A stretch of DNA of 64,000 nucleotides from Dysgonamonadaceae bacterium (GTDB lineage: Bacteria > Bacteroidota > Bacteroidia > Bacteroidales > Dysgonomonadaceae), in NCBI GenBank assembly GCA_031254645.1, contig JAIRUA010000018.1:1-64000 (forward strand), read 5' to 3'. The position numbers were made by a program, and so were the translations under genes. The notes below the pieces were generated by a model. The model ran no database searches and was not told the DNA's origin. It was given only the letters and a program-made list of their open reading frames with translations. Positions 18,522 through 27,700 of this stretch are shown here, piece after piece (within the stretch, counting starts at the first letter, position 1; each line of letters starts with the position of its first letter).

Positions 18522-18692
18522 ATGAAATATTCGGAAATAATTGATTCGCTTTTCAAAAAAGAGCATTTGCAATCAGTGAAAACGAGGTTTTATGATTGGC
18601 TTTGGGAAAAAGAAGATGACAAAGAAAAAACAGATGAAAAATTTGAACAATATATAGATGAGAGAGAAATTGATGACGAAAGTATAAAATAA
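18522..18692 (+). CDS. small acidic protein, 56 aa, unknown
   Basis: This short ORF begins ATGAAATATTCGGAA and ends TAA. The product starts MKYSEIIDSLFKKEHLQSVK and continues with an FYDWLWEKEDD segment and a strongly acidic Glu/Asp/Lys tail. It has no signal peptide. An A-rich stretch (AAAATAAAAAA) precedes the start, as is usual for Bacteroidota translation starts. It lies between the DUF3575 gene and the fimbrillin promoter region. The amphipathic N-terminus could be a protein-protein helix. No family is recognised, and chance cannot be excluded. Confidence 0.5.
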   Translation: MKYSEIIDSLFKKEHLQSVKTRFYDWLWEKEDDKEKTDEKFEQYIDEREIDDESIK

Positions 18693-18697
18693 AAAAC

Positions 18698-18719
18698 CTA
18701 AAATGGATATCCATTTTAG
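18698..18719. repeat. 22-bp perfect palindrome
   Basis: CTAAAATGGAT and ATCCATTTTAG abut without a spacer. It begins 5 bp after the small ORF stop and is one base from a second, longer palindrome. Confidence 0.75.
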
Positions 18720-18720
18720 A

Positions 18721-18748
18721 TGATTTATAATCAATTGATTATAAATCA
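18721..18748. repeat. 28-bp perfect AT-rich palindrome
   Basis: TGATTTATAATCAA and TTGATTATAAATCA abut without a spacer. With the neighbouring 22-bp palindrome this makes about 51 bp of almost uninterrupted dyad symmetry, placed between the two transcription units of the fimbrial locus. It could be a terminator for the small ORF transcript, an operator for a dimeric regulator, or a recombination site. Confidence 0.75.
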
Positions 18749-18864
18749 AAATTCAAGTAAGCGTAAAACGTTCTTTAAAATATTAGTTTACATTTTGTGT
18801 GTTTGCCTTCAAGATCGAAAACAACGGAACAGAAAGATTTTTGATATGAGGTGTGTTGGTTTTC

Positions 18865-19158
18865 CTTTTCCATCACAAGTGTCCAAACAATTGGACAAAC
18901 ACCCCATTTTAATCTCTCAAACACCCTTGTTTTCCAACACACAAAATACTACAAAAATTAAAATTTGTGTCACTTTCTGTGTCTTTTTTGAGAGAGACAA
19001 CACGAAATGACACAATACGATTTATCCTAAATTTTGACTCAATATTTGTCACAAAATTCTTCTTTGTCTTACAAATAAAGTCTTTCCGGGGCACTCTGCA
19101 CGCCCTACCTTTGTATCGTCAAAAAGGACAAGAGTGTCAAACAGAATAAGACAGTTTA
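18865..19158 (+). repeat. fimbrial-locus promoter repeat, copy B
   Basis: This is the second copy of the region at 15948-16244, in the same orientation and with the same block order. It also ends with CCTACCTTTG, a short gap and CGTCAAAAAGGA. It drives the fimbrillin operon. The central part differs from copy A by substitutions and small gaps, but the promoter-proximal blocks are nearly identical. Confidence 0.8.
19083..19113 (+). promoter_or_regulatory. fimbrillin operon promoter
   Basis: TACCTTTG at 19106-19113 is the -7 box and TTTC at 19083-19086 occupies the -33 position (19-base spacing). The predicted transcript has an unusually long leader of about 240 nt that includes the branched structure at 19183-19249. 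Confidence 0.65.
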
Positions 19159-19182
19159 GAAAATATAAAGAATCAAAGAGCC

Positions 19183-19249
19183 CTCCGCTCGCGCGGTTTT
19201 GCAAACCGTACGCAGATACACATCGATTGCAAATCGGCGCGAGCGGGAG
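19183..19249 (+). ncRNA. branched GC-rich 5' leader structure
   Basis: An outer 10-bp stem CCGCTCGCGC (19185-19194) with GCGCGAGCGG (19237-19246) encloses two hairpins: GGTTT/AAACC with loop TGC, and CGATT/AATCG with loop GCA. The result is a three-way junction in otherwise AT-rich DNA. It lies between the fimbrillin promoter and its start codon, so it would be transcribed. It could be a regulatory leader or a REP-type cruciform that has landed in the 5' UTR. Confidence 0.6.
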
Positions 19250-19360
19250 AAATAAAATCAAATTAAAAACAAATTAAACAACAAAACGAAAATCGATAAT
19301 GAAAATCATTATCAACAAACAAAAAAATCAATTTATTTATTAATTAAAAACAACAACAAA

Positions 19361-20524
19361 ATGAAAACTTTTAGAAATGTAATTATGCTCGCAGCAGCAT
19401 TAGTATTAGGCTTTACAAGCTGTAACAATGACGATGTAATCATCGAGAACAACGGCGAGACAAAAACTTTGTCGTTCAGTATCACACAGGAATCTGCCCC
19501 ACGTGCAGAAGTAGGTAAACAAGGTGCAACACCTGTTGTATTCGGTGGCGGAACATTGTTTTTTACAACTTCGTCCGGCATTATAGTGAAAAAAATAACC
19601 ATTGGCGATGCAAGTGCAGACTTTTTGGTAACAGATGCTACTTCCACTACCGGAATTACTATTAAAAATGTTCCGGGTACTGCCACAGGTGCAACTTTGG
19701 TGGGTAACACTAATCTTGCAATTCTTCCAAGCGGAATAGGTCAGATAGGAGGACAAATTCAAGCGGTGAAAGCTCATGCTATTATGGTAACTTCACAATC
19801 AGACATCACGAAAGTAAACTTGTACGGCGAAAACAGTGCTCCATTTGTTAAGGTAGGCGACGTATATGAATGTACAATCAACCTTAAACCAACCATTGCT
19901 CGCGTAGAGTTGAGCGACATCGTAGGTAGTGAAGATATTGCCAGCTTCAAAGTAGAAGGTATCTTTATTGATAAGTTTTATGAGCAAGCACAGCTTGGCG
20001 GAGCAGTAGTAGCGGGTAGCTTTAAAGCCTTCGCACAAGGAGCTACGGGAAACAATTTGCTTTTCAGACCCGGCACTGATGGCAGCTATAACAACTACGC
20101 CGTTGCTCTTTACGATTGGTACACACCTGCTTTGGAATCAGCTACTAATGTAGTAGTTCCTAAAACTGCCGATACCGTATGGGGATACAACCTGTTTGCT
20201 AACAATTCGGCAACTCCACAAATCATTATCCGCTTAAGTGAGGTATATGTTAATGAGAGAGATGCAGAGGGTAATTTTACCGGCAACACGTTCTTGCACC
20301 CAAATTCTGTAGGAGGTAAATCATCGTTTGTTACTATCAAAGGATTTGTAGAAGTGAATAAACTCACCGGATTCGAAGCAGGATATGTATATACTGTTGA
20401 TGCAGATACTTGGGCTTTCGGTCCTGAAAACATTACAGAAGAGCCTGATATGCAATCTATTGACGTGGCAGTAAGAGTAACTGTTGTTAATTGGATTCCT
20501 AAAAAAGTTACTCCCGAACTATAA
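19361..20524 (+). CDS. major fimbrillin (FimA/Mfa1-type lipoprotein)
   Basis: The 387-residue predicted shaft subunit is exported as a lipoprotein: the signal peptide ends in the lipobox LGFTSC with Cys21. The Bacteroidales fimbrillin layout is visible, with an N-terminal strand-rich domain (KTLSFSITQESAPRAEVG) and a C-terminal half ending in VRVTVVNWIPKK. Arg48 (APRAE) sits where P. gingivalis FimA is cut by an arginine protease to open the acceptor groove for donor-strand assembly. It is the first gene of the fimbrial structural operon. The family call is strong and the shaft role is inferred. Confidence 0.82.
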   Translation: MKTFRNVIMLAAALVLGFTSCNNDDVIIENNGETKTLSFSITQESAPRAEVGKQGATPVVFGGGTLFFTTSSGIIVKKITIGDASADFLVTDATSTTGITIKNVPGTATGATLVGNTNLAILPSGIGQIGGQIQAVKAHAIMVTSQSDITKVNLYGENSAPFVKVGDVYECTINLKPTIARVELSDIVGSEDIASFKVEGIFIDKFYEQAQLGGAVVAGSFKAFAQGATGNNLLFRPGTDGSYNNYAVALYDWYTPALESATNVVVPKTADTVWGYNLFANNSATPQIIIRLSEVYVNERDAEGNFTGNTFLHPNSVGGKSSFVTIKGFVEVNKLTGFEAGYVYTVDADTWAFGPENITEEPDMQSIDVAVRVTVVNWIPKKVTPEL

Positions 20525-20569
20525 TCAATGTTTTTCATTACTTTTCAAATTGAATTAATTTTTAGTAGA

Positions 20570-20589
20570 GGGAAGCCTTCGGGCTTCCC
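20570..20589 (+). terminator. intercistronic hairpin after the fimbrillin gene
   Basis: GGGAAGCC and GGCTTCCC form a perfect 8-bp stem with the stable loop TTCG. No T-run follows. It probably protects or partly terminates the fimbrillin message so that the shaft subunit is made in excess of the downstream minor subunits. Confidence 0.65.
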
Positions 20590-20620
20590 AAACCCCACCT
20601 TTGAAAACTGATAATAACAA

Positions 20621-20648
20621 CCCCGCCGACCTTTGTTGGTCGGCAGGG
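20621..20648 (+). ncRNA. conserved leader hairpin, copy 1
   Basis: CCCCGCCGACC and GGTCGGCAGGG pair (10 of 11) around loop TTTGTT, 46 bp before the Mfa2-like start. The same shape and loop recur at 24648-24675 with different stem bases, and both are followed by almost identical A-rich leaders ending in ACAAACAGATGAAA. Confidence 0.7.
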
Positions 20649-20694
20649 AACAAATAAACAATTAAAATTAGTAATAAATTAAAATTACAAACAG

Positions 20695-21672
20695 ATGAAA
20701 CTATTTCGTATAAGCATACTATTACTTTGCATCAGTTTTTTTGTCGGATGTATCGGTCAAAGGGACGAGTATTGTCCTGAATCGAGCCTGATTTTAGAGT
20801 TTGTTTACACCGACCAGAATCAAAAAGATATTTTTCACGACAGAATCAACAAAGTAGATGTATTCGTATTTGATTCTTCCACCGAACGCTTAGTTCTCAA
20901 ACGAACAGTAAACGAAACGGAACTATTGGCGTTTCAAGGGGTGGAACTTCCGCTTCCGGCAGGAAAATATCGCGTTGTATGTTGGGCAAATGCTCATAAT
21001 GACCGACATGCATTTAGTAACGCAGAACTCGGAAGTCATATCAACGATATACGCTTGGGGCACACACTGTCTTCAGGCTCGTATCAGGGAGCTTCGTCTT
21101 TATACTATGCACCCCAAAAGCTGTTGAATGAGACAGCTAAGGTGTTCAAAGTAACCGTTCCCAAATTCGGCTCATATACGGCAAGCATACCGTTTAGCAG
21201 AGCACACATCAAAATAGAGGTGTATGTAAAAGGTTTCGAAGACGGCAACGCTAACGAAGCACAACGCAATTTTCCAATGGTGGAAGTAGCGGGTGTATCA
21301 CCTCATTATGATTTCAGTAAAATAACACTTGGCGACCCCATCTCTTATCGAAGTGCGACAACGCCCAAAGTCGTAACCAAAACCCGAATTGAAGCGGGCG
21401 AAACGGTATCTTTTGCTGATTTCTACACACCTCTTTTTCAGAAAGATACATCTCAAGAGGTATATATCCGACGTCCTTCGGATAACAGTATTGTTACCAC
21501 CGTTAATTTGATGCAATTTATTGCCAATCCTGACAACGGTATCACAATTTTAGACACAAATATGCCCGATATGGTCATTCCAATATATATTGAATACGGC
21601 GATAATAAAGATGTTGCCGTAACAGTAACCGTACCGAAATTTGAAGTAAAACCTTCAATACCGGAACTTTAA
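20695..21672 (+). CDS. Mfa2/FimB-like fimbrial anchor lipoprotein
   Basis: The 325-residue protein starts with a lipoprotein signal (LLLCISFFVGC, Cys19). The region that follows (INKVDVFVFDSSTERL and LPLPAGKYRVVCWANAHND) matches the FimB/Mfa2 family, which anchors the fimbria to the outer membrane and limits its length. Unlike the fimbrillin and the two tip-type proteins, it lacks an Ala/Thr-Arg-Ala/Ser site about 30 residues after the lipid Cys, consistent with an unprocessed anchor. It lies second in the operon. Confidence 0.85.
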   Translation: MKLFRISILLLCISFFVGCIGQRDEYCPESSLILEFVYTDQNQKDIFHDRINKVDVFVFDSSTERLVLKRTVNETELLAFQGVELPLPAGKYRVVCWANAHNDRHAFSNAELGSHINDIRLGHTLSSGSYQGASSLYYAPQKLLNETAKVFKVTVPKFGSYTASIPFSRAHIKIEVYVKGFEDGNANEAQRNFPMVEVAGVSPHYDFSKITLGDPISYRSATTPKVVTKTRIEAGETVSFADFYTPLFQKDTSQEVYIRRPSDNSIVTTVNLMQFIANPDNGITILDTNMPDMVIPIYIEYGDNKDVAVTVTVPKFEVKPSIPEL

Positions 21673-21754
21673 TTGATAATTAATAATGAATAACTTGTTT
21701 ACTCGTCTACTAAATACTTATAACTCGTAACTTGCAACTAAAAAATAAAAACTT

Positions 21755-24634
21755 ATGAAATATATCGCATTTATTCTAATAATTTTCTCACTGCTGCTTA
21801 GCAGTTGCATCGACGAAAGTTTTGTTGATGAGCGAGAAAATGGCAGCAACAACGGTATGGTAGCTTTCGCGATGCGTTTGCCCAGTGTAGCTCGCTCTAC
21901 CGGCGGCTTAACGGAAGCGCACGAAAACGAAATACAAAATATTCAGGTATTATTGTTCAACAATGAGACCTACCTTCGTACTGTGTCTGTAACCAATATC
22001 GAAACAGACGGAACCGATCCCGCCCTTAGAAAATTTACGATATCGATACTCGAAGGCACATATAATATGACCGTGCTTGCCAACGCCAAAGAGGTGGTGG
22101 AAAGTGCAAATTTGAGCTTCGGCATAACCAAAGAAGCTGTTTTGAACAGACTCACGCTATCGAGCAACGAAGCGTGGAACAATGCACCCGGCACATCCGG
22201 TTACAAACCGATACCGATGTCGGGCGAAGTTACAGGCGTTACAGTAAAAAAAGGCACTAACGACCAAATCAACAACGTTGCCTTGCACCGTATGCTCGCG
22301 AAAATAGACGTGAGCTTAGCTTCTACAATCACAAACAACGTGTTTGAACTCACAAGTGTATATGTGTATAACTACAACAATATGGGATTTGTTGCTCCTA
22401 ATGCTGCAACTCCTTCTATTCCATCGGGAGCCGTAAGACCAACAGTTCCCGAGAATGCACCGCACAAATATTATATTACTGACGGTACAAGCAAAATAGA
22501 AAGACAGATATACACTTTTGAAGTAGCTAATCCGACCGGTTTTTTAGAAAAACCTTGTCTTGTTGTTGGCGGACGTTATGCGGGTAATAGCATTACTACT
22601 TATTATCGCATTGATTTCGAAGATGCAAGCGGTTTTATGCACTTGGTGCGCAATCATCAATATGAAGTAGAGATTCAGAGCGTTAGCGACTCCGGATTTC
22701 CTACACCCGAAGAGGCTTTCAGAGCGCGCAAAGTGAATATGAAAGTGAATATTGTTGAATGGAACGAAAGTGTGCACAATGTTGTTTTCGACGGTCAAAA
22801 CTTCTTAAGCGTGAGTCAAAACTATTTTGAACTTTCTGGCGAGGCTCATAATACGAGCAGTGCAGACAATATATTGAAAGTTGCAACAGACTACCCCACA
22901 GGTTGGAGCGCCATTGTGTATGGCAACAAAGCAGGCACAATGTCCGTGTCGAATGACAAAGAAACCGGTTTACCCTGGTTGAGCATCAGTCCCAACTCCG
23001 GCACAGGCAACGGTGCAACAACCGATATACGCCTCACAACCCCTGTCAACAACGACGATGAGCGCACGGCATATATCCACATCAAAGCAGGAAGGCTCAC
23101 TTATGTGGTAACGGTCGTACAGTTGAGAGAAGTAGTGCTTCCGGGAACTATTACCGTGAGTCCGAGTGAATGGCTGATACCCTACACTGTTCCGTCTAAT
23201 TTTCCGTATGGTATTATAGTAACCTGCAAGAAGTTCGACGGAACGGAAGATCCTGATGCAGAATGGACACTTACTTCTGACAATCCGTCGTGGCTTCGTA
23301 TGTCACTGCTTCCTCCACCTCTAGTCAATTTCAATACTGCGACCGCTTCCGTCAACGGTAAGGGTTCAAGGACTGTTGTCCTTTATGTTACGGACAACAC
23401 AGGCAGTACGCCACGCGTGGCTAAACTTGTATTGGACAGTAAACCCACAGAAGTAGCCTGCACCGTTACGCAGAATCCAAATCTTGACAATATCCCCGGT
23501 GAAGGAACGCCTCCTGCCGGTACCTTTACTTATGTGGGTACTTTCTGGCGCGCCAAAGAGACCGGCGAACGGATTATCCGTGTAACCGATATGAATAAAG
23601 AAGCTTCCAATCGCGGCGCGTGGACGGCTACGGTAACGTGGTACAGCGACAAATGGAAACCGGAAGAGGGCGATGGCATCGTGTTGAGTACGGATATGCT
23701 TTCGGAAGCCGAACTTGCAGCGCGCGGAATTTCGTTTTCAACTGTTATTGCCAATAATCAGATAAGCAATGCCGAAAACTATCAGGTAATCGGCACCTCA
23801 ACCGTAAGCGGAGTGATAAATGACGAAAATCCTCATCTTGCTTTCCGAATTGGATTGCAAAAAGAATTATCCGGCTATAATGTAACCACCAATCCTGCTC
23901 GTTACGCAGTAGTTCTGATAACCTACGGTACACCTGCTAAGGTTCAGAAACTTTTTATCCGTCAGGGCGAAGGCGACGATGTTTTTGGCGGCAGCAGATG
24001 GAGTGTCTACAACTTGGACAATGGTAGAGTCTTTATGGATTATCCTACCAAAGCGGGTTTCTTCTACCAATGGGGTTATGGCACTAATACTGCCAGCAGG
24101 ACGGCGGTACCATATCCTCCCATAGGCGCGGCCGTTGGTTGGACTACGAATAACAGCTCTACTACCCAATTTTCTCTCAATAGTGCCGCTCCGACTAACT
24201 ATGCCGTCCCCACCTTTGACCAAGCGAGAGCTATGAGAGACGCATATACCCTCGCTGCCGTAGACCAAAAAACCTGTTGGGGATATTACGCTGACGGTTG
24301 GTTTGACCGCAGGAAGATAGAAAATGCTCCGGGCACGGATAGCACACCGGTGAGCAGCGTTTCGATAACGAATAATGATATTGCTTATATGGGCAGGCTA
24401 TTATTGAATACGAAAACCAATGCTACACTCTTTTTCCCTACTGCTGGTCTTCGCCACAACACTGCCGGTACGCTTACGTACGCAGGCGACTGGGGCTGTT
24501 ATGTGTATCAAGAATGGTTTGACAGTACCAATGCCGGATATTTAAGCTTTCAAAAAACCCAGACAGGTTCCTGGATAGGTTGGAGTAATAACCGCAAATC
24601 TGCCGGTTATAGTGTCCGAGTCGTTCGTCAATAA
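21755..24634 (+). CDS. large fimbrial tip-type protein with BACON-like domains (paralog 1)
   Basis: The 959-residue lipoprotein has its lipobox at LLLSSC (Cys18) and a possible arginine-protease site at Arg47 (SVARST). Residues about 30-340 look like a fimbrillin-type pilin domain (LLEGTYNMTVLANAK-like core, here ILEGTYNMTVLANAKEVVE). Two BACON-like Ig domains follow (about 355-455 and 460-575), then a domain starting GTFWRAKETGERIIRVT. A C-terminal module (about 745-959) of the FISUMP/C-type-lectin-like sort has WGYYADGWFDRR and ends YSVRVVRQ. It is paralogous to the next gene. The likely role is adhesive tip. Confidence 0.75.
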   Translation: MKYIAFILIIFSLLLSSCIDESFVDERENGSNNGMVAFAMRLPSVARSTGGLTEAHENEIQNIQVLLFNNETYLRTVSVTNIETDGTDPALRKFTISILEGTYNMTVLANAKEVVESANLSFGITKEAVLNRLTLSSNEAWNNAPGTSGYKPIPMSGEVTGVTVKKGTNDQINNVALHRMLAKIDVSLASTITNNVFELTSVYVYNYNNMGFVAPNAATPSIPSGAVRPTVPENAPHKYYITDGTSKIERQIYTFEVANPTGFLEKPCLVVGGRYAGNSITTYYRIDFEDASGFMHLVRNHQYEVEIQSVSDSGFPTPEEAFRARKVNMKVNIVEWNESVHNVVFDGQNFLSVSQNYFELSGEAHNTSSADNILKVATDYPTGWSAIVYGNKAGTMSVSNDKETGLPWLSISPNSGTGNGATTDIRLTTPVNNDDERTAYIHIKAGRLTYVVTVVQLREVVLPGTITVSPSEWLIPYTVPSNFPYGIIVTCKKFDGTEDPDAEWTLTSDNPSWLRMSLLPPPLVNFNTATASVNGKGSRTVVLYVTDNTGSTPRVAKLVLDSKPTEVACTVTQNPNLDNIPGEGTPPAGTFTYVGTFWRAKETGERIIRVTDMNKEASNRGAWTATVTWYSDKWKPEEGDGIVLSTDMLSEAELAARGISFSTVIANNQISNAENYQVIGTSTVSGVINDENPHLAFRIGLQKELSGYNVTTNPARYAVVLITYGTPAKVQKLFIRQGEGDDVFGGSRWSVYNLDNGRVFMDYPTKAGFFYQWGYGTNTASRTAVPYPPIGAAVGWTTNNSSTTQFSLNSAAPTNYAVPTFDQARAMRDAYTLAAVDQKTCWGYYADGWFDRRKIENAPGTDSTPVSSVSITNNDIAYMGRLLLNTKTNATLFFPTAGLRHNTAGTLTYAGDWGCYVYQEWFDSTNAGYLSFQKTQTGSWIGWSNNRKSAGYSVRVVRQ

Positions 24635-24647
24635 ACCGAACAACAAT

Positions 24648-24675
24648 CCTTGCTGCTCTTTGTTGAGCGGCAGGG
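24648..24675 (+). ncRNA. conserved leader hairpin, copy 2
   Basis: CCTTGCTGCTC and GAGCGGCAGGG pair along all 11 positions (two G-T pairs) around loop TTTGTT, 45 bp before the start of the second tip gene. The stem bases differ from copy 1 (20621-20648) in a way that preserves pairing. Confidence 0.7.
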
Positions 24676-24720
24676 AACAAATAAACAAGTAAAATAGTAA
24701 TAAATTAAAATTACAAACAG

Positions 24721-27700
24721 ATGAAAAAGATGTTTAACAAACTGATGATAATAGCTATCTTGCTGATGACGGTTTCGTGCATCGACGAGATAAATACAAT
24801 CAACACTCCCAACGCCGGCAACGGTGAAAAGAGCGTCAGTATCAGAGTGGCAGTACCCTACACAGCCCCACAGGGAGCTACGCGCGCAATTGGCGCAGAA
24901 CAGGAAAATTCGATTGGTACGCTCAGTGTACTTTCTTTCAAAGTCGAAACAGACGGAACGGAAACATTCCTGTACCGGTCTGAAGCACAAAGAGACGGCA
25001 ACACTAATGGCAACTCTTTACAATCATTCAACGTAAAGTTGCTTATTAAAGACCACCACCAACGTTTTGTGCTCATTGCCAACGCCGACGATGAAGTGAA
25101 AAATCTTATCGGCAACGACGTGAGTCTCTTGGTAGGAACGAAAAAAGAGGAAATGCTTGCCGGTCTGACTTTTGCATCGTTAAACAGCGACGGTCGCTGG
25201 AATGTAACCAACACAGGCAACTACACCAAAATACCGATGTGGGGCGAAAGCGATAAAATAATCATTAGCGCAAATACAACCAATATCAGCAACAGTATTC
25301 CATTGTTGCGAATAGTTGCCAAAATTGAAGTTCAATTAGACTTTGGAAATATAGACCAACTGAAAGATATTTTTGAACTCACCAGTGTACGTCTCTACAA
25401 TACCAACAATAATGGGCTTATTGTTCCCTTTGCGGAAAATGTAGAAAATTACAAGGCGAAAAAAGCATCTATTCCCAATGATGCGGTAAGAAATAATAGT
25501 CCGATTTTATACACTGACTTTACCAATCATATTGATGGAAAAGCCACAGCTATGAAAGGTGCTATCTATTTATTTGAAACTGCCGTCAAAGATATGGACA
25601 AACCCGACGAGCAAACTGCCATTGTGGTGGGTGGTAAATTTATGAACGGCGCGGAAACTTTTTATCGACTCGATTTTTTTAACGAAAATGGCGATGCGTA
25701 TCTCGATATTCTTCGCAACCATAAATATACCTTCAATATTACCGGTGTGAAGGGCAATGGATATGCTACACCGGAAGAAGCCTTTGAAGCGAGACCATTC
25801 AATATGACCACCGAAATCTTTGTTACAGACGAAAACGATGTCAGGGATATTGTATTCAACGGACAGTATATGCTCGGTGTAAACAAAAGTTTTTTCGGAA
25901 TTTCTCACGCAATTTATAATGTGAGCACGAACAGTGAAGACAATCTACTGAAAGTTGTTACCGATTTCCCAAACGGTTGGACGGCTAAAATAACTACCGA
26001 CCAGGCGGGAAACAATCCTATGCCCGCTAACGGCTGGCTCACGCTCAGTCATTACGAGGGTGCAGGCGGAGCGCAGGCAAACGATGTGCGCATTATTACA
26101 ACAGAAAACACAACGGAAACGACACGAGTGGCTTATATTCAATTAAAAGCAGGACTGTTGTCGCATACGGTTGTTGTGGTGCAAGAGCAACCGCCAATTA
26201 TTACCCTTCAACCTGAACTTTTGTATTTTCTCTATACTGCAACGGGGCAAAATCCAGAAAGGATTAGTGTTGTCAGCAAAAGAGCCGATGGCACAGATGC
26301 TCCCAATGCCGAATGGACAATTAAAACAGATGCAACCTGGCTTACTTTCGGACTTCAACAAAACGGAAGCGATAAAGCGACAACTTTAAGCGGCACGGGT
26401 TCATTGTCGGATATCTATGTTTTTGTCGATAGAAACAACGGTGCATCCGCGCGTCAAACAGAGATTTATTTGGTGGATATCGATTCGGAAGATACAAAAG
26501 TATTCGTTGTTCAAGATTCGGATACGGGTAATGACGGCTACGGCACGCCGCCGCGTAATGCCCGCACGTATGTGGGCGCTTTTTGGCGGGCAAATGAAAG
26601 GGGCGAACGCCTTATTCGCATCGAAGCAGGCGAGAACGCCGATAATTACGGCGACTGGACTGCAAGGGTATTGTGGATGGACGAACGCTGGGAAAACGGT
26701 GCAATACAGTTGGATACCGAGATGATAGATGAAGCTCCGCTTTCCGGCAGAGGTATCTCGTTTACAGCCGATATGAATCCCGATGCAGTGGGTTCTCCCG
26801 AAAACTATTTGGTGAAGGGACGTTCCGCAAGCGGAAATGTCAGCGCAGCCAACGGGGTTATCTTTTTCCGCATCGGATTGAATTCGCCGTACACGCCTAC
26901 CGAAGCGCACCCTGTGCGTTATGCCGTGGTATTGCTGTCGTATAAAAATAATACAATGCACCAAAAAATATTCTTGAGGCAGGGAGAAGCAGCTGACTAT
27001 ATAATGACCAACAACGACCCCGTAAATGTCTCCAATATAACCGGACAGGGACAACTTACCCGACGTACCAGAGTGGTGAAATTTTCACCCTATAACCTGA
27101 CGGCAGATGGTTTTGGAACAGATTTTGTAACCGTTAGCGGACGAAACGGAAGGCTTATTGACTATCCTACCAAAACAGGCGCTTTTTGGCTTTGGGGAGA
27201 TTCTCCGACAACCGGAAACAGGGCTTACAATCCATTTTCAACAACTGTCACGCCGCCCGCTGCTGCTACCACCTTTCATTGGAACGGAGCAACGAATGCG
27301 ATGGCTACAGAGAATGAAAACTGCCCTGTGGGATACCGCCGTCCTGTTGACGGCTCGACAACAGGCAGCGACAGCAACCCCGATCTATCAAATTCGGAAA
27401 TGAGGCAGTCGTTATGGGTAAGGCCAAAGACAAACTATAATCACAACAGTATAGAGGCTGATAATTCCGCATGGGGATTTTATGCCGATGGATTTTTTGA
27501 CCGACGCAGAATTGTTTTAAGCACTAGCGCAGCGATAAATTACCCCACCGCCGTTGCTTTCAGAACGCCGGATATTGCCCACATCGGCAGATTGTTTTTC
27601 AATCCTCTGCCCGACAGTGAGCGCTACCACGCGTCTCTATTCTTTCCATTAACAGGAACACGATTCGCCAACAACGGAAATCTTCTGGGTGGTGGTAATT

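Noticed and set aside
15847..19360. CRISPR array or integron-like repeat array in the repeat-rich gaps
   Set aside because: The repeats are two long diverged copies and isolated palindromes. There is no regular short repeat-spacer pattern.
25385..25400. Third copy of the GTAGAGACG/CGTCTCTAC repeat (CGTCTCTAC in the second tip gene)
   Set aside because: Only one arm is present and it lies in well-conserved coding sequence; chance match.
26401..27054. 217-codon open frame on the minus strand inside the second tip gene
   Set aside because: Antisense shadow of a well-supported gene; composition rich in His, Cys and Arg, no start context or domain.
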